A stretch of DNA of 64,000 nt from Gentiana macrophylla (taxonomy: Eukaryota > Streptophyta > Magnoliopsida > Gentianales > Gentianaceae): contig CM047805.1 in the NCBI GenBank assembly GCA_026214975.1, positions 8,208,463 to 8,272,462 on the forward strand, written 5' to 3'. A program made the translations under genes and the position numbers. This document shows, one piece after another, positions 39,182 through 50,057 of this stretch. Every line of letters begins with the position of its first letter. The stretch's first letter is position 1. Under the pieces are notes generated by a model. That model was not told the origin of the DNA and searched no databases. It saw nothing but the letters and a program-made list of their open reading frames with translations.

Positions 39182-39780
39182 ATGGCTTCTCCTTTGTGGC
39201 TTGGGAGCAAACAAAAGTTCAAGATACGTTTATGGTATTCCCGATTACTATCAATCCAAAGACAAGTCAAACACATATAACTAAGATTACGGATTGAAGT
39301 CCAATCATCGATGGTGAGACACACTCTTTCATTTTTAGCAACTTTTTCAATTTCTTTTTTCTCTTCACTATACATATTCATAACATCTCTCTTAACAGTG
39401 AACCTACCGGGAATAACAAATTTAGGTTGAATATAATATTGATACCTCCTAAAGCGCTCACCATCCCCAAAATCAAACGGTAGCTCATCAATTATAATCA
39501 TTCTCATCAAATGCAACCTACCAGTATCTTGGGAAAACAACATATGCTTAATGACACTTTTACTACCATCAAAAGAACTAGGATCCTATTTACCCGATCA
39601 AACAATTTTGATTGTCCAAATGCCTCAAAACTTCATTCATATGGGCAGCGGTAAAAGGATTTTTAGGAGATGTACAAAGTTTAAGTAAATGCCCTCTCAT
39701 GCTACTAGTTCCATGATCTTTAGTATCACATAAGTACTCTTTCATACAATCACGACTACAAAAAAGGCTTTTAAGGGCAT
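39182..39780 (-). pseudogene. hAT transposase, N-terminal fragment with BED zinc finger
   Basis: Read leftwards from about 39777, the frame gives a BED-type zinc-finger region ('EYLCDTKDHGTSSMRGHLLK', with Cys and His ligands), a linker with a stop near 39590, then 39543 down to 39182. That part contains 'MIIIDELPF', 'QPKFVIPGRFTVKRDV', 'CLTIDDWTS' (in which the Asp corresponds to the first catalytic Asp of hAT) and 'HKRILNFCLLPSHKGEAI'. These are the ordered blocks of RICESLEEPER-like transposases. The gene continues at 16213 on the other side of the Copia-type array. A CACTA-like sequence cuts its 5' end. Confidence 0.87.
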
Positions 39781-40250
39781 TTTGAAACTCCCTATATACA
39801 CTTCTGTTGGGGCATTTTTAAACTAAGGGCGTTTTGAAGGAACGCCCTTTCTGTCGACGTTGTAATAGGCTTAAAAGGCTTTTAAGTCGTTATAGGATTC
39901 CAGGAAAACGCCCTCACAAAGCCCTGATAGGGCGGTTCAAAAAGCCTTTAAATGGTGCGAAATCAGCAACCTATTAGGGCATTTCTTCGAGTCATAATAA
40001 GAGTTGTATAGATGCATGATCAAAAGCCCTTATTGATTCCGAATGAGGCGTTTTAAAATGCCTTAACATGTGTGAAATATAACGATCAACAGAACTCTAT
40101 TAGGGCATTTTGAAGCTCCCCAATAGGCAATAAATGCACCTAAATTCAAGACCTATTAGGACATTCCAATGCTCACCTATTATGATATTCTGAATCATTC
40201 AATCAAACAGCTAAACACGTGTACTTAAGCAAACAACAATCATACCAAGA
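39755..40250. mobile_element. CACTA-like terminal fragment
   Basis: Begins ACTACAAAAAAGGCTTTTAA, close to the CACTACAAAAAA end of plant CACTA elements. It then carries many copies, in both orientations, of an 'AAAGGC-TTTTAA / GGGCATTTTGAA' subterminal motif up to about 40180. Such subterminal repeats are typical of CACTA transposons. No transposase and no second end are visible. It abuts the BED-finger coding region, so it probably inserted there. Confidence 0.45.
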
Positions 40251-40402
40251 AGACTTAAATTGACATACATATATATCATAAGTGCATATAGTTGAATATC
40301 GTCAAGTAAGCTTACATTACATCAAGTAGTCAAAAGATTACTTAGCCCAAGTAGCATAAAGCATAAATCAAAATATACATTAGAACTTCTAATGGCATAT
40401 CA

Positions 40403-40600
40403 AGGGCTGAGCAAAAAAAAAACCATAAAACCAAACCAAACCGGTCCAAACGGAATTGACCCAGACCAATGCAAACCGAATTATTCGCTTTGGTTTCAAC
40501 CTAAACCGAATTGTAATGGATCGGTTCCGGTTATTTTTATTTTACCCCAACCCAACCCGAACCTGACCCGATTTTATAGGTATATAAAGTATAACCCTTT
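40403..40600. mobile_element. Second hAT-type terminus
   Basis: AGGGCTGAGCA (40403-40413) followed by 'ccaaaccaaaccgg' and 'cccaacccgaacc' motifs resembles the hAT end at 13766 but lies in the same, not inverted, orientation. It may be one end of another hAT-derived element, or of a rearranged copy. The 72-residue plus-strand frame here follows from the repeat composition. Confidence 0.4.
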
Positions 40601-40633
40601 ATTCCACTAACATTCAGCTAACCCATTATTCAA

Positions 40634-40793
40634 ATCAATCAATCAATTAAATAAGCAAAAGTGTGAGTGTTTAATCCAAAAAGTTTTTTTTGGTCAAATT
40701 AATTAATTTTTTTTTTCTTGAGATTTTAATTAGAAAGAAAAACTTTTTGGATGAAACACACTCACACTTTTGCTTATTTGATTGATTGTGATT
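40634..40793. repeat. Inverted repeat, arms about 55 bp
   Basis: Left arm 40634-40688 ('aagcaaaagtgtgagtg ... ccaaaaag') is the near reverse complement of right arm 40738-40793 ('ctttttggatgaaacacac ... ttgcttatttg'), with about 49 bp between them. Both arms belong to the AT-rich repeat family, one in each orientation. Confidence 0.8.
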
Positions 40794-41045
40794 GATTTGA
40801 TGATTGATTTAGTGATTCATTGATTGATTTGATTTAACATGTTTATTATTTTTACAAATATAATAATTATTTTCATTTTATTTGTTAAGATTTATTTAGT
40901 TAGGGAGAAACACTTTTTGAGGCAGTCACTATATAATATAATAATTATTATTATTTTCATTTTTATTTCTTGAGATTTATTTAATTAGGAGAAACAATTT
41001 TTTGGAAAAACACACTGACACTTTTTCTTTTGAGGGGTCACTCAC
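40794..41045. repeat. AT-rich repeat, right side of hAT
   Basis: Two further units of the family at 11240-12400, with 'tttaacatgtttattatttttacaaatataataattatt' spread over 40834-40880 and 'gagatttatttaattaggagaaac' near 40972. These flank the hAT element on the side opposite 13610-13765. Confidence 0.65.
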
Positions 41046-41375
41046 TTTTTTTTTTTGTTGAGAAAACTAGCAATTTTATTAAATCACATCCGCTAAACAT
41101 GCGGTAATAACATCTGCCGGAGGCTCATCGCCCCAAGGAACTCTACCTTATGCCGACAAAGCACACATTCCCCATACGCTGAATAAAAGTAAAAGAGACA
41201 GAATGGAAAAGACTACGCCTAGAGAGACAATTCTACGCGAGGCAAACAAGAGCCGAAATATCCTCAACATGCCGATTGAGCCTCTGGACACAAGCCAAAC
41301 AATCACTTTTCACTACCAAAGTTAGAAATTCCAACGGCGCAGCCTCCGTCAAAGCCAAATCAAATACTTGTGTGC
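41046..41375 (-). pseudogene. RNase H-like 3' fragment of a LINE, poly(A)-tailed
   Basis: On the minus strand a frame from about 41375 gives 'LTLVVKSDCLACVQRLN', 'HVEDISALV' and 'FHSVSFTFIQRMGN'. These match the ordered motifs of the plant RNase H-like domain (VVESDC, the DI helix, VSF-HV-R--N). A frameshift leads to the C-terminal 'GDEPPADVIT' segment and a stop. Downstream on that strand lie TAATAAA and an A-run (plus-strand T-run 41046-41056). Such domains end plant L1-type LINEs, and the poly(A) tail indicates retroposition with 5' truncation. A retroposed host gene is the alternative. Confidence 0.6.
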
Positions 41376-41676
41376 ATAGCATATTTTAAAGTAAGTGATG
41401 GATGAAACGATATGAACCACACAATTTAAATTCAATTTAAATACCGACCGTCTCGAAGCAGCCACCTCATCATTCGACATGATTAAAGTGACCACACATG
41501 TATTTTCCGCGTTAGCTACTTTTGGTACCGCTGCTTCTCTAGCACAGAAATAACATCAATTTCACTGATATTATTATTGAGATAGAACGTCAGTACCACT
41601 GACATTACTTGAACAAAAATAATCTTGGCGCTCTAAGTAATTTTTGGATGCCGGGAGCAAGCGTAATGCCGCTAGC
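41376..41676. other. Unassigned sequence
   Basis: No conserved frame or repeat partner in the window. It could be a more upstream, strongly decayed part of the LINE fragment. Confidence 0.25.
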
Positions 41677-41848
41677 AATTTTGTGGTCTGCGAATGCTAG
41701 CCTAGTCTAGCCCAGTGATTTGATTGATGATTGATGATTGATAATAAATACATTATCATTTTTTAATTTTGTGGTCTCAATAATGATAGCCTAGTCCAGC
41801 CTAGTGATTTGATTGATGAAAGATAATAAATACATTATCATTTTTTTT
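41677..41848. repeat. Direct tandem duplication, about 85 bp
   Basis: Units 41677-41764 and 41765-41848 share 'aattttgtggtct', 'ctagtc-agcc-agtgatttgattgatga' and 'ataataaatacattatca'. They differ by a few substitutions and a short GATTGAT repeat. Confidence 0.8.
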
Positions 41849-42002
41849 GTATGCTATACGAAATTACCAACTACCGAACATTTTATTTAATTCTTGCATC
41901 TTTAATTTTTTTTTTGAAGGGAGAATCTTTATTGATAATTTGATATTTAATTATAGGGAATTGAGGTAATTAGGAAAGATATTTTCATGGAATTTTTGAA
42001 GG

Positions 42003-42165
42003 GAGAGATAGAAATTGGATCCCATCATGTTCACATTATGGTCATTTGCAATTGTGACCACACAAAATAAAATAAATAAAATAAAAAATAAAAATCTGTA
42101 TATAGGACAAATATGTGAACATCACATGACCATCATGTGCAAATGAAGGAATCCAATCTCGAGAG
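42003..42165. mobile_element. Small foldback (MITE-like) element
   Basis: Left arm from 42003 ('gagagatagaaattggatcc', then 'ttatggtcatttgca') and right arm ending 42165 ('tgcaaatgaaggaatcc', 'aatctcgagagagat') are imperfect inverted repeats around an AAATA-rich centre. No clear target duplication was found. Confidence 0.4.
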
Positions 42166-42640
42166 AGATATGGGTGGTAGGGTGAGATGGGAACAACTTC
42201 TTATGGTGTAGAATTGTGAAATTTATACTAACATAAGATAAAATTAAAAATAGAGGAATTAATAATTTTAGTGTTTCCATTCTTATAGGCTCGATTTTAT
42301 TTTTTCTTTGTTAAATTTGAGACTAATTACCCCTCAAAAAAAAAAAATTTTGAGACTAATTTTTCATGTCCAAATAATAACATTGTGGTTAGCTTAGCCC
42401 ACCACAATTATAATTTCTGACTATGTCCTTGATTTTTCAATTGATTTATTGTATGGATATAAATAGTACTGCAAGAAATTTTTAAGGTCCTCATTGTATA
42501 ATCATAAAACTCAATGCATATGAGTTATATATGAGAGGATTGAGTTTATGGTGCATAACAATATACATTGAGTGCATGGTGAACTGACTAAAGTTCATAA
42601 TTGACTGAAGTTCGGGTTTTCACAGTCAAATCATAATTAG
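42166..42640. other. Unassigned AT-rich sequence
   Basis: No coding frame and no repeat partner seen. It may include the U3 start of the Copia LTR annotated next, whose left edge I could not fix. Confidence 0.25.
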
Positions 42641-42649
42641 TACTACATA

Positions 42650-43590
42650 ACACTTAGAGTGTGACAGTCTGATCCAGGCCGTCGGTGTTGGACACCTCAG
42701 TTCTTGGTGATTATATCACCAATGTCATTTAGTGTAATTGGACTTAGTTTTGAGGTTTGGTAAGCTTGAAACAATCGATATAAGTTAGGAGATGCGGGGT
42801 GCATGCTTATAATTGACATTTGCAAGCTTACGGAAGTGTTAGATCAAGTGTTGAACAAAACCGGTTTCTTTCTTTGTTTGGGCGGGCGTCCATATTATGT
42901 AGACGGGCGTTCACCTTGGTCGCTGCAGACGGCGTCCATCTTCACCGGGCGGGCGGCGAGGTTCGATTTAGATCTGAGTTCTAAATCTCTTTTATTGGAC
43001 GGACGTTGGATTCTCTGGACGGGCGTCCGTGTGTTTAGACCCAGATACGAGTTCTAAACTCGTTTGGACGGAGACGCGTTTGAAAAAACCGACGCCCGTC
43101 CGTCTCTGCTGAGACAGGCGTCCAGATTACAAACGGGCGTCCAGTAAGCAGTTTTTGGAGCAGTTTTGGCGGTTTTGGTTGGTATCCTTTCGAGTTTTAC
43201 ACCTTTAACTGACTCTGAAGGGTTGTGTTATGGTGGGTTATCTTAGTATAACACTGCATATAAATACAAAAACACTTGGGACTCATTTTTGAGAGGAGAT
43301 ATTCAACACTAAAAAGATATATTCAGTTTTTCTTTGAATGTTCTTAAAAAACCTCAAAGTTCTTCATACAAAACTTCAAAACTTTTGTAGCTATCTTTCT
43401 ATCTAATTGCCAAGATAGAAAGGACGTAGTTTTATCCCGTGAATACATTCGTGATTTACCGGAGGCAATCTTGGGGGCGAATAGTTTTCGCAGGAAAGAG
43501 TCTCACCTCGACTCTACGTGTTTTGTCTCTAGTTTTCTCAATACTATTGGTTTGATACTTTTGTTCACATCATCACAAACTCCCCAACAT
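42650..43590 (+). repeat. Probable solo Copia-type LTR
   Basis: A TATAAATA box at 43259-43266 follows a block (42881-43142) with about nine copies of a GGACGGGCGTCC-like palindrome. Downstream are a U5-like region and an end near 'ctccccaaca' (about 43588). No primer site or internal region follows, so it would be solo. Boundaries and target duplication were not resolved. Two short frames (42803-43057 and 43471-43704) are chance frames in the LTR. Confidence 0.5.
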
Positions 43591-43758
43591 CAGTGGATTC
43601 ACTTATACATGTTAAGGGTTCACATAGAACTGAACCTATTTGATATGATGATCTCGTACCTTCTTAAGATTTTTTTTAAGAAAGAAAAATGGAAATTTTG
43701 TTAACATGAATCTGACAATGTGGCTGCTAGTACAACTGGAGGTGGAGAAGATCCCCAA

Positions 43759-43767
43759 TAGTGATTG
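43759..43767. repeat. MULE target-site duplication TAGTGATTG (left)
   Basis: Nine bases identical to 46219-46227 on the other side of the element. This is the length typical of Mutator-like transposons. Confidence 0.9.
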
Positions 43768-45340
43768 GGGTCACCCTTACCTGAGAGCCCCATTTGCGGA
43801 GTGGGACCCATTCTAGTTACTTTAACTGACTATGCTGTAATCTTGTCGGTCTCTTCTATTTTTTTATTTTTATTTTCTGAAAAGGTCCATTTCTTTTCTT
43901 TTATGTCTTTTTTTTCAAAATATTGTGATATTTTCTGGGCATCTCAAAAATGAAAAGCTTTATTTCTCTTTCCATAATATTGTGATACTTTCCCTTTACC
44001 AATTCATAGTGGCATTAAGCATTAGAGTTGTAGTATATATAGTCACACGTGTGTATATCTATACTATATGTATATTCATTTTGATAACAAGATAAAATAC
44101 TATAACTCCAAAAATGATATTCCTTCATCAAATTATTTTATATATCCGACCTAATTATGAAATCGATTGTATAATAAAATGTCCTTATAATATACTACCT
44201 CTGTCAATATATAACTTTTTATTTTGTACAAATATTAAAAAAAATTAATGTGTTGTATTTTAAATACTAATAGACATATATACCATTATTACATAATAAA
44301 TTTATCTTTCGAAATATGAAATGAACATACAAACATTAAGTTGTAGGATAGGTGTATGTATGGAAACAATATACAATTAAATGAAATATTGGTTTCTAAT
44401 AGACACTTTAGTATATATATGGGTAGTTAGGATGAAGGATAAAATATAAATATAAATTTGGGAGATGTCATGTTGTCATATTTTTTGAATATTCAAATGC
44501 GCATATTATATTGAAGATCAAGAAGCAAATATAATTTATCTATAAAAGCTACATGACCATGTTCCGATGTAATGTCTGAAATTTGTTGCTTCACTATCAA
44601 AATTTAATATTGTTCAAAATTGACTAGTGACTGTAAATTTCGATCACGAATCACATTAATAATGATACAATGATATGAAACGATGTATCAAAACAAATAG
44701 AATGAACAAAAATGGTGAAATTTTAATTATTTAAAAAAAATAGAAATGAAAAAATTTATGTGTTTGAAAATGAGGGAGAAAAGAGAATCGGACTAACGGA
44801 AACGTTTATTGCACTTACTAGTGAGAACTGGAGTTCGATACTCATCCCCGGCACCTAAGGGCGGCTGTAGGAATTAAACAACACGAGTCGGGGATCGGAT
44901 GCAGTACATTATATTTTTTTCTAATGATTTAGTTTTATATATATATATGAGTCAATGGTCAATATTTAAGAAATATAATGGATCAATGATCAAAACTTAG
45001 TGTATAAAATTTTTAAATGATAAAAATATAAAAAAAAAAAATTATTGTATTAAGGGAGTCGTTTGCCCATATTCATATATTTTCCTTTAACAGGGATGGT
45101 TGCCCACTTGCCCCACCCCGACCGGAGTCCCAAACAAAAAATCTCTTCCGTCAAAAAAATAATGAGAAAAACAAAAATTGTTAATAGTGCGAGTAGAAGA
45201 AAATGGGTAAATGCGTTTTTATTTTTTTTAAAACGTATATTTTTTTTTAAAGATGTGTCATTTTATAACACTTAGTATTATGTTATCATATTATTTAAAA
45301 AAATTTGAAAATTGTCCTATTAAAAATTAAAAATTTAAGT

Positions 45341-45602
45341 CTACCTTCATCCCAAAAAATAAGTGTCGCATTTTAAAAACAATTTATCGCGTAAAAAATG
45401 TCACTTTATATTACCGTCGTCATTTAATGTTTATTTTCCAAAAGATAACGTTAATTAAACATTTATTTATGGCAATTATTTCCATATCTCAAAACAAATA
45501 TGAAGGGTAAATATGTCAATGTAATATAAAATACTACACATTTATTACATTTTTAATATGTGTGAAACTTTAAAATATGATACTTATTTTGGGACGGAGA
45601 TA
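45341..45602. mobile_element. Stowaway-like MITE 1
   Basis: Ends CTACCTTCATCCCAAAAAAT and ATTTTGGGACGGAGATA are inverted repeats of the CTCCGTCCC type typical of Tc1/mariner-derived Stowaway MITEs. About 260 bp, no coding capacity. Confidence 0.68.
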
Positions 45603-45605
45603 ATA

Positions 45606-45879
45606 CTACCTCCTGGTCCAAAAATATAAATCATCCTACACTTTTCTACTTGTCATATAATATAAGTCATTCTACATTACTAATCAACATTTATTCTTTC
45701 TTTCTCTATCTTAACCTTAATTTATTATGAATTCAACAACTTTTCATTACTTAACAACTATTGCATTAATGATAGTCAAGGGGTATTTTAGACATTAACC
45801 TTCAAATTAATGACATTCAACCAATTCCTTAATCTGTATGAAAACTCCTAAGATGACTTATATTTTAGACCGGAGGCAG
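45606..45879. mobile_element. Stowaway-like MITE 2
   Basis: A 274-bp foldback element. Ends CTACCTCCTGGTCCAAAAAT and TTTTAGACCGGAGGCAG are inverted repeats, and a TA dinucleotide flanks both sides (45604-45605 and 45880-45881), the Stowaway target duplication. It lies only 3 bp from MITE 1. Confidence 0.75.
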
Positions 45880-46227
45880 TACTACACAAAATAGAGACAC
45901 ACATTCCTGGACTTTCACAAAATTAAAGAAAATATAAAAATTTAAGGTGCTACACAAATTCCTAGACTTAATCCTACCAATATTGTTTTATGGAATGAAA
46001 AAGTGCAAATTAATGAACGAAAAAATAAATAAAGAATATAAGGTGGACCGGTGGGGAAATGGAACAGCTCCCACGATATGGAAAATGATGAAAAAAAAAA
46101 AAAAAAAAGAAAGAAAGGAAAATAAAGTGACGCAGACTGACAAAATGACAGAATAGTTGTTTAAAGTAAATGGTATGGGTCCCACTCCGTAAACGGAGCT
46201 CCCAGGTACGAGTGACCCTAGTGATTG

Positions 46228-46348
46228 GCCAATGTGTCGCAATGTGTGCAGCCTTTCCGGTAACTTTGTGCGGTGACAATACTAAAAAACGAAACAACAA
46301 ACGAATGTTTACTCCTAAAATAAAATGTTAGTAGTGTCATTGCGTATT
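46228..46348. other. Spacer between MULE and Copia LTR
   Basis: Short unique-looking sequence with no feature. Confidence 0.3.
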
Positions 46349-47080
46349 TGTTAGGAATAAATATCGTGTGTGGAGTGATTTACGGAACATATGCCTAATT
46401 ACCAAGAATAATCACGGGATATTAAAACGATAAATAAAAATTATGATGCATAAATTAACAGAATAGAAAACAAACTGAGGCGAGTGTAAACACTCTTTCC
46501 TTAAGACAAATTGTCCCGGTCTCGTGCCCACAGTTGCAACAACTCTCTCCCAAGATACAACGGCTTCACGTCTCGGATTTAGAGGCACCTCAAAAATCCG
46601 AACTCCAGCGAACCTTACTGAGTGTCTCGACTTCTCTTCGACGACTCAAGAACTATGACTATAGGAGACTCTTTTGAAGTGGAGAAAGCAATAGAGAATT
46701 CAACGATTTAACCTTCACTCGTGGGGTTCTTTATATATAGGAGAGGAGGAACCAATGCTCAAATTTGATTGTTTGAATGACATAGTAGGCCGACCTTTCC
46801 CTCAAAAAAATCACAGCAGACTTGTGCACCACGTTTTGCATGCTTTTCGAAGCAAACCTTGCTTAGCTGACTCAATTAAGTCGGCTAATTAAGTCGACTT
46901 CAACTTACGACATGCGAAATTTCGTCCACACAGTGCTAGAATCTTCCAACCGCCTCAACATTAAACTATTAATTAAAAATTATTATTTGGTTAATTTCAT
47001 AAAGAAATTTTATCCAAAAAAATTAACCGCAACAACCGAACCGAACCAAGCCAAGCTCGAGCAAGACGGACGACGGTGAT
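46349..47080 (-). repeat. Copia-type LTR, minus strand
   Basis: Starts TGTTAGGAATAAATATCG, like the start of the solo LTR at 5683 (TGTTAGTAATACC). On the minus strand it carries a TATATATA box at about 46731-46738 with flanking GAG/CTC-rich sequence. The right end is not clear. It appears to be cut by the start of the next Copia element. No coding sequence. Confidence 0.5.
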
Positions 47081-47083
47081 GCG

Positions 47084-47600
47084 TGTGTGTGGAATTATCT
47101 AATATCTCCTTCATGCACAAAAGTGCTTTGTGCCTTGGGTCACATCCAGCTGAGTGTGATACTCAGCTGAGTTTGTATGGAAACCTAGTCTGGTCAGCAG
47201 AACATGAAGTTGCTCCTGAGTTTTGGTGTTCAGCTGAAGAAAGTCAACAAAGTTGATCAATCTGAGGAGTTCAATGAGTTGGTTCTCAGCTTTAATTGGG
47301 GAACATTTGCATGGTTTTCCGTTTTGGTTATGTCACTTCTGGGGTATTTCCGTCATTTCTTGGTTGATTGTTAAGGCGGTTATGGTTGGATTCCCAAGGC
47401 CTATGAATACCATTTGTATTGAATGTAAATTGTAAATTTTATGTGATAATAAACTAATCCTCCTTTGTCCGTGGAGTAGTAGGCACATTGCCGGAAACCA
47501 TGTTAAATCTATGTTCTTTCTGTTTTTGTACCTGTTTGTTTGTTTATTTTCTGATCTTTACCCACAATCACCATCATTTCTTGATCGATCCGTAATAACA
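47084..47600 (+). repeat. Copia 5' LTR (Tork-like element)
   Basis: The right end AATAACA is followed after 3 nt by the primer site, so this is a 5' LTR. It contains three CAGCTG-centred palindromes (47147-47239) and the U5 block 'GGCACATTGCCGGAAACCA', which is characteristic of Tork/Tnt1-like LTRs. The left end is probably near TGTGTGTGGAATTATC (47084) but is not proven. Confidence 0.6.
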
Positions 47601-47603
47601 AAT

Positions 47604-47615
47604 TGGTATCAAAGT
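47604..47615 (+). other. Copia primer binding site (initiator tRNA-Met type)
   Basis: TGGTATCAAAGTG is close to the usual TGGTATCAGAGC and lies 3 nt after the LTR end. Confidence 0.75.
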
Positions 47616-47727
47616 GTTCTAGGTTCATCAAAAAATATGTTTATCTGTTTGAAGCAAGGTTGATTGATACCAAAGTCATAATTGACACTAGGATTTGGGA
47701 TCAACGCAAGTTTTTTTGGTGAGAAAG

Positions 47728-48276
47728 ATGTCTGCTTTAAACGTCAAGATTGACAAGTTTATAGGAAGAGACAGTTTTAGTCAGTGGCAGATCAAGATGC
47801 GTTCTTTGTTGAAACAACATGGACTATAGGGTCCTCTATCTAAATGAACAGAAGGAAGTGCTCCTGAGAAAGCCAGTCTGGAGAACAAAGCACATTAAAC
47901 AATTATGTTGTGCTTATAAGATGACATTATCACAGAGGTTGCTGAAGAGAACACAGTCGAGAAGATGTGGTACAAGCTTGAGAGTCTGTACATGACAAAG
48001 TCTCTAACCAACAAGTTGTTATTGAAGCAACGCTTGTTCAGTTTAATGATGCATGAGGTCACTCAGCTGAGGGATCATCTTGATCAGCTGAACACAAAAT
48101 TGTTGGACCTAAGGAATATTGATGTGAACATTGAAGATGAGGATGCAACATTGATCCTACTTGTATCATTGACTGCATCATATGAGAACTTTGTGCACTC
48201 CTTTATTTTGGGGAAGGACTCAGTGTCATTGGAGGATGTGAGATCATCACTCCATGCTCGAGAGCCACGCCATAAG
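47728..48276 (+). pseudogene. Copia gag, N-terminal part
   Basis: From the ATG at 47728 the frame reads 'MSALNVKIDKFIGRDSFSQW' and continues through a Gag (UBN2-type) region containing 'KMWYKLESLYMTKSLTNKLL' and 'LLVSLTASYENFVHS'. This is typical of Tork/Tnt1-like Copia elements. In-frame stops occur near 47827-47850 and 47897-47925. At 48276 the gene is interrupted by a 3.1-kb nested block. The frame resumes at 51371 in the same phase once the duplicated target is discounted. Confidence 0.85.
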
Positions 48277-48744
48277 TGATGCCTCATGGATGTGCAATCA
48301 TGAACTACTAGTAATAGTACTTGGTCTATCGTAGTATAGTGAACGGCGTAGCAAGGGTGTCGAATCCACAGAAATTCGTAAAAATGCTAATTAATCAAGA
48401 TTGAGAACAACAAGGGCGTTCAATGACCAACAATGAGTTTCAAATGTATTTAGTTCCTAATTATGAGTTATTAGTTATTTCCCCAATCTATGCATCGATC
48501 TACCCCATGGTGAATTTTAGATCGTTAACAGCTAAAAGTGCTATCCCCTAATATTACACTACTTCCATGGGACAGATAATAGTTTCCTATATGCAATTAA
48601 CCTCATTCACTGGTTGCATTATTTCATATTCAATAAGATCTAGGAATAGCCGGCTCAAGACCGAAGACCTCCCTAAGCAGCTATTGATTACATTAAAATT
48701 AGTACTATGAACTATAACTTTATTTACCCCGAATTATGCTCAAT
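48277..48744 (-). repeat. Minus-strand Gypsy LTR fragment (U5 side)
   Basis: Starts TGATGCC and contains GTAGTATAGTG (48331-48341) and GGTGTCGAATCC (48356-48367), the tRNA-Asp-like pair found near the U5 end of the other tRNA-Asp-primed LTRs here. It breaks off at the start of the plus-strand LTR. Confidence 0.55.
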
Positions 48745-50033
48745 TGATAAGTGACTGTTGGATTATTGTGTGAAATACATGTCAATTGCCTAGTATCGAT
48801 TCCTAGGTCATTAATTATGTGTATATACATTTTGTCCCGTAGATATAGTACTGTTGTGTCTCGTTTCTATGCTTTTCAGATATACCGTATTTGGAGCTGA
48901 ATAGGAGTGGATCCGAGTAAGAAGATGTCATTAGTCCGAAGTCAATAAAGTCTGTGAAGAGTCTGCTGGACCTGAAAGGATGACAATCAGGCCCACAATT
49001 GCGTAAACCCTAGCCGAGATTGCGGCACCTTGAAGCTGCCTTAATTTACATTAGTTGTCTAGGTTTAGGTTAACTAGGTCGGTTTACAGCTCTATAAAAG
49101 GCTATGCCAGTCTATTGTATCATATATTCAAATTCTTGCTTTTACTTTGAGTGCGTTTGCTTGGTTATCTTCTCCAAACCATCAACTAGCTTGAGTTGAT
49201 CAAGCTAGATCCGCCATTGTTAAAGGTATGAAGTTTTGAACGTTCCTTTATGTCTTTATCATGATAGATTAGTTAGATTACTGCGATGTAATTAATCTGC
49301 ATGTCTAAACAAACGGTAATTAACCAGAATTAATCAAAACAGAATATGACATTCTAGAAGTAGGAGCCACCACTCCTATAATTGCGTCGGTTTTTACCGC
49401 AATTGCGAGGCACTTTTAAGTCACCCTAAGTCTGGAGATTCGGCGTCAGCTACGTTGATTGACATGTTTATTTCATAGTAGGATAGATCTGGCAATCCGC
49501 TTATTGTACATCGTAATTAACATGAAGGACGATAAAGTGAAGTGTTATTTTGGACACAGTCTAGATCAATCCCTAGGAACATGCTAGTCAATCCATGATA
49601 GCTGCTTAGAGAGGTTCTCGTTCTTAAGTCGGCACTTTCTAGAACTTATAGCATGTGGGTTGATACAACCAACGAAGGAGGTTAACAACACATAGACGTC
49701 TACTATTCTTTCAATGGAAGTACATAACGTTAGGAGATTGCACCCGTAGATAAACCTGAATTAGAAACACGCATTCTGGTTGAATTGGGGAATTACGGGG
49801 AAATGTAGACATAATGATTAATTACACCAAGTTAAGAGATAGATGATGAGTAATATACCAATTACTTTTCTATCTTTATGTTGATCTAGGGACCATTATT
49901 TGCCTTCTTAGTTAGATTCGTGAACTATTATCTGTGTTGAATTGTCTCAATTGGATCGAACTTGACTCGTTCTTACTATACTGCAATTGACCTAGTAGTA
50001 TTTCGTGAGTAGAGTGATTTACACCACAGATCA
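48745..50033 (+). repeat. Gypsy family B 5' LTR
   Basis: A 1,289-bp LTR whose end ACAGATCA lies 6 nt before the primer site. It contains a TATAAAAG box at 49093-49100, motif AATTGCG/CGCAATT at 48994-49026 and 49378-49408, and U5 blocks related to the LTR at 53166-54677. The left edge, TGATAAGTGACTG, is an estimate based on that homology. Confidence 0.7.
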
Positions 50034-50039
50034 TGTTTT

Positions 50040-50057
50040 TGGCGCCGTTGCCGGGGA
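50040..50057 (+). other. Primer binding site (tRNA-Asp), family B
   Basis: TGGCGCCGTTGCCGGGGA is a perfect 18-nt complement of the 3' end of plant tRNA-Asp. Confidence 0.95.

Larger units (their letters stand above)
13766..40400 (-). mobile_element. hAT-superfamily transposon, disrupted
   Basis: The left end TAGGGCTGAGCATGGGTCGG, followed by a run of 'ggttcggtttgg' motifs, is typical of plant hAT termini. Minus-strand transposase fragments lie at 15304-16213 and 39182-39780, with the Copia-type array (16214-39181) between them. Without the array the element would be roughly 3.7 kb. I could not find a matching inverted right end. A TIR-like sequence at 40403-40413 has the same orientation as the left end, so the right boundary is uncertain. 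Confidence 0.65.
43768..46218. mobile_element. Non-autonomous Mutator-like element (MULE)
   Basis: A 2,451-bp element with terminal inverted repeats of roughly 110 bp. The left arm starts GGGTCACCCTTACC and contains 'CGGAGTGGGACCCAT'. The right arm, read as reverse complement, starts GGGTCACTCGTACC and contains the same block. It is flanked by perfect 9-bp duplications. Long terminal inverted repeats plus 9-bp duplications identify a MULE. The interior is AT-rich, has no transposase or captured gene that I recognise, and has been invaded by MITEs. Short frames such as 45063-45275 and 46010-46300 show no motif. Confidence 0.87.

Noticed and set aside
40403..40413. Right terminal inverted repeat of the hAT element
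   Set aside because: The sequence has the same orientation as the left end at 13766, so it cannot be its inverted partner.
44196..44300. Third Stowaway-like MITE ('tactacctctgtcaatatataac')
   Set aside because: Only one end resembles a Stowaway terminus and no inverted partner was found nearby.
46010..46300. Minus-strand frames over the poly(A) tract near the MULE right arm
   Set aside because: They are created by the homopolymer and the inverted-repeat arm, and have no counterpart in the left arm.
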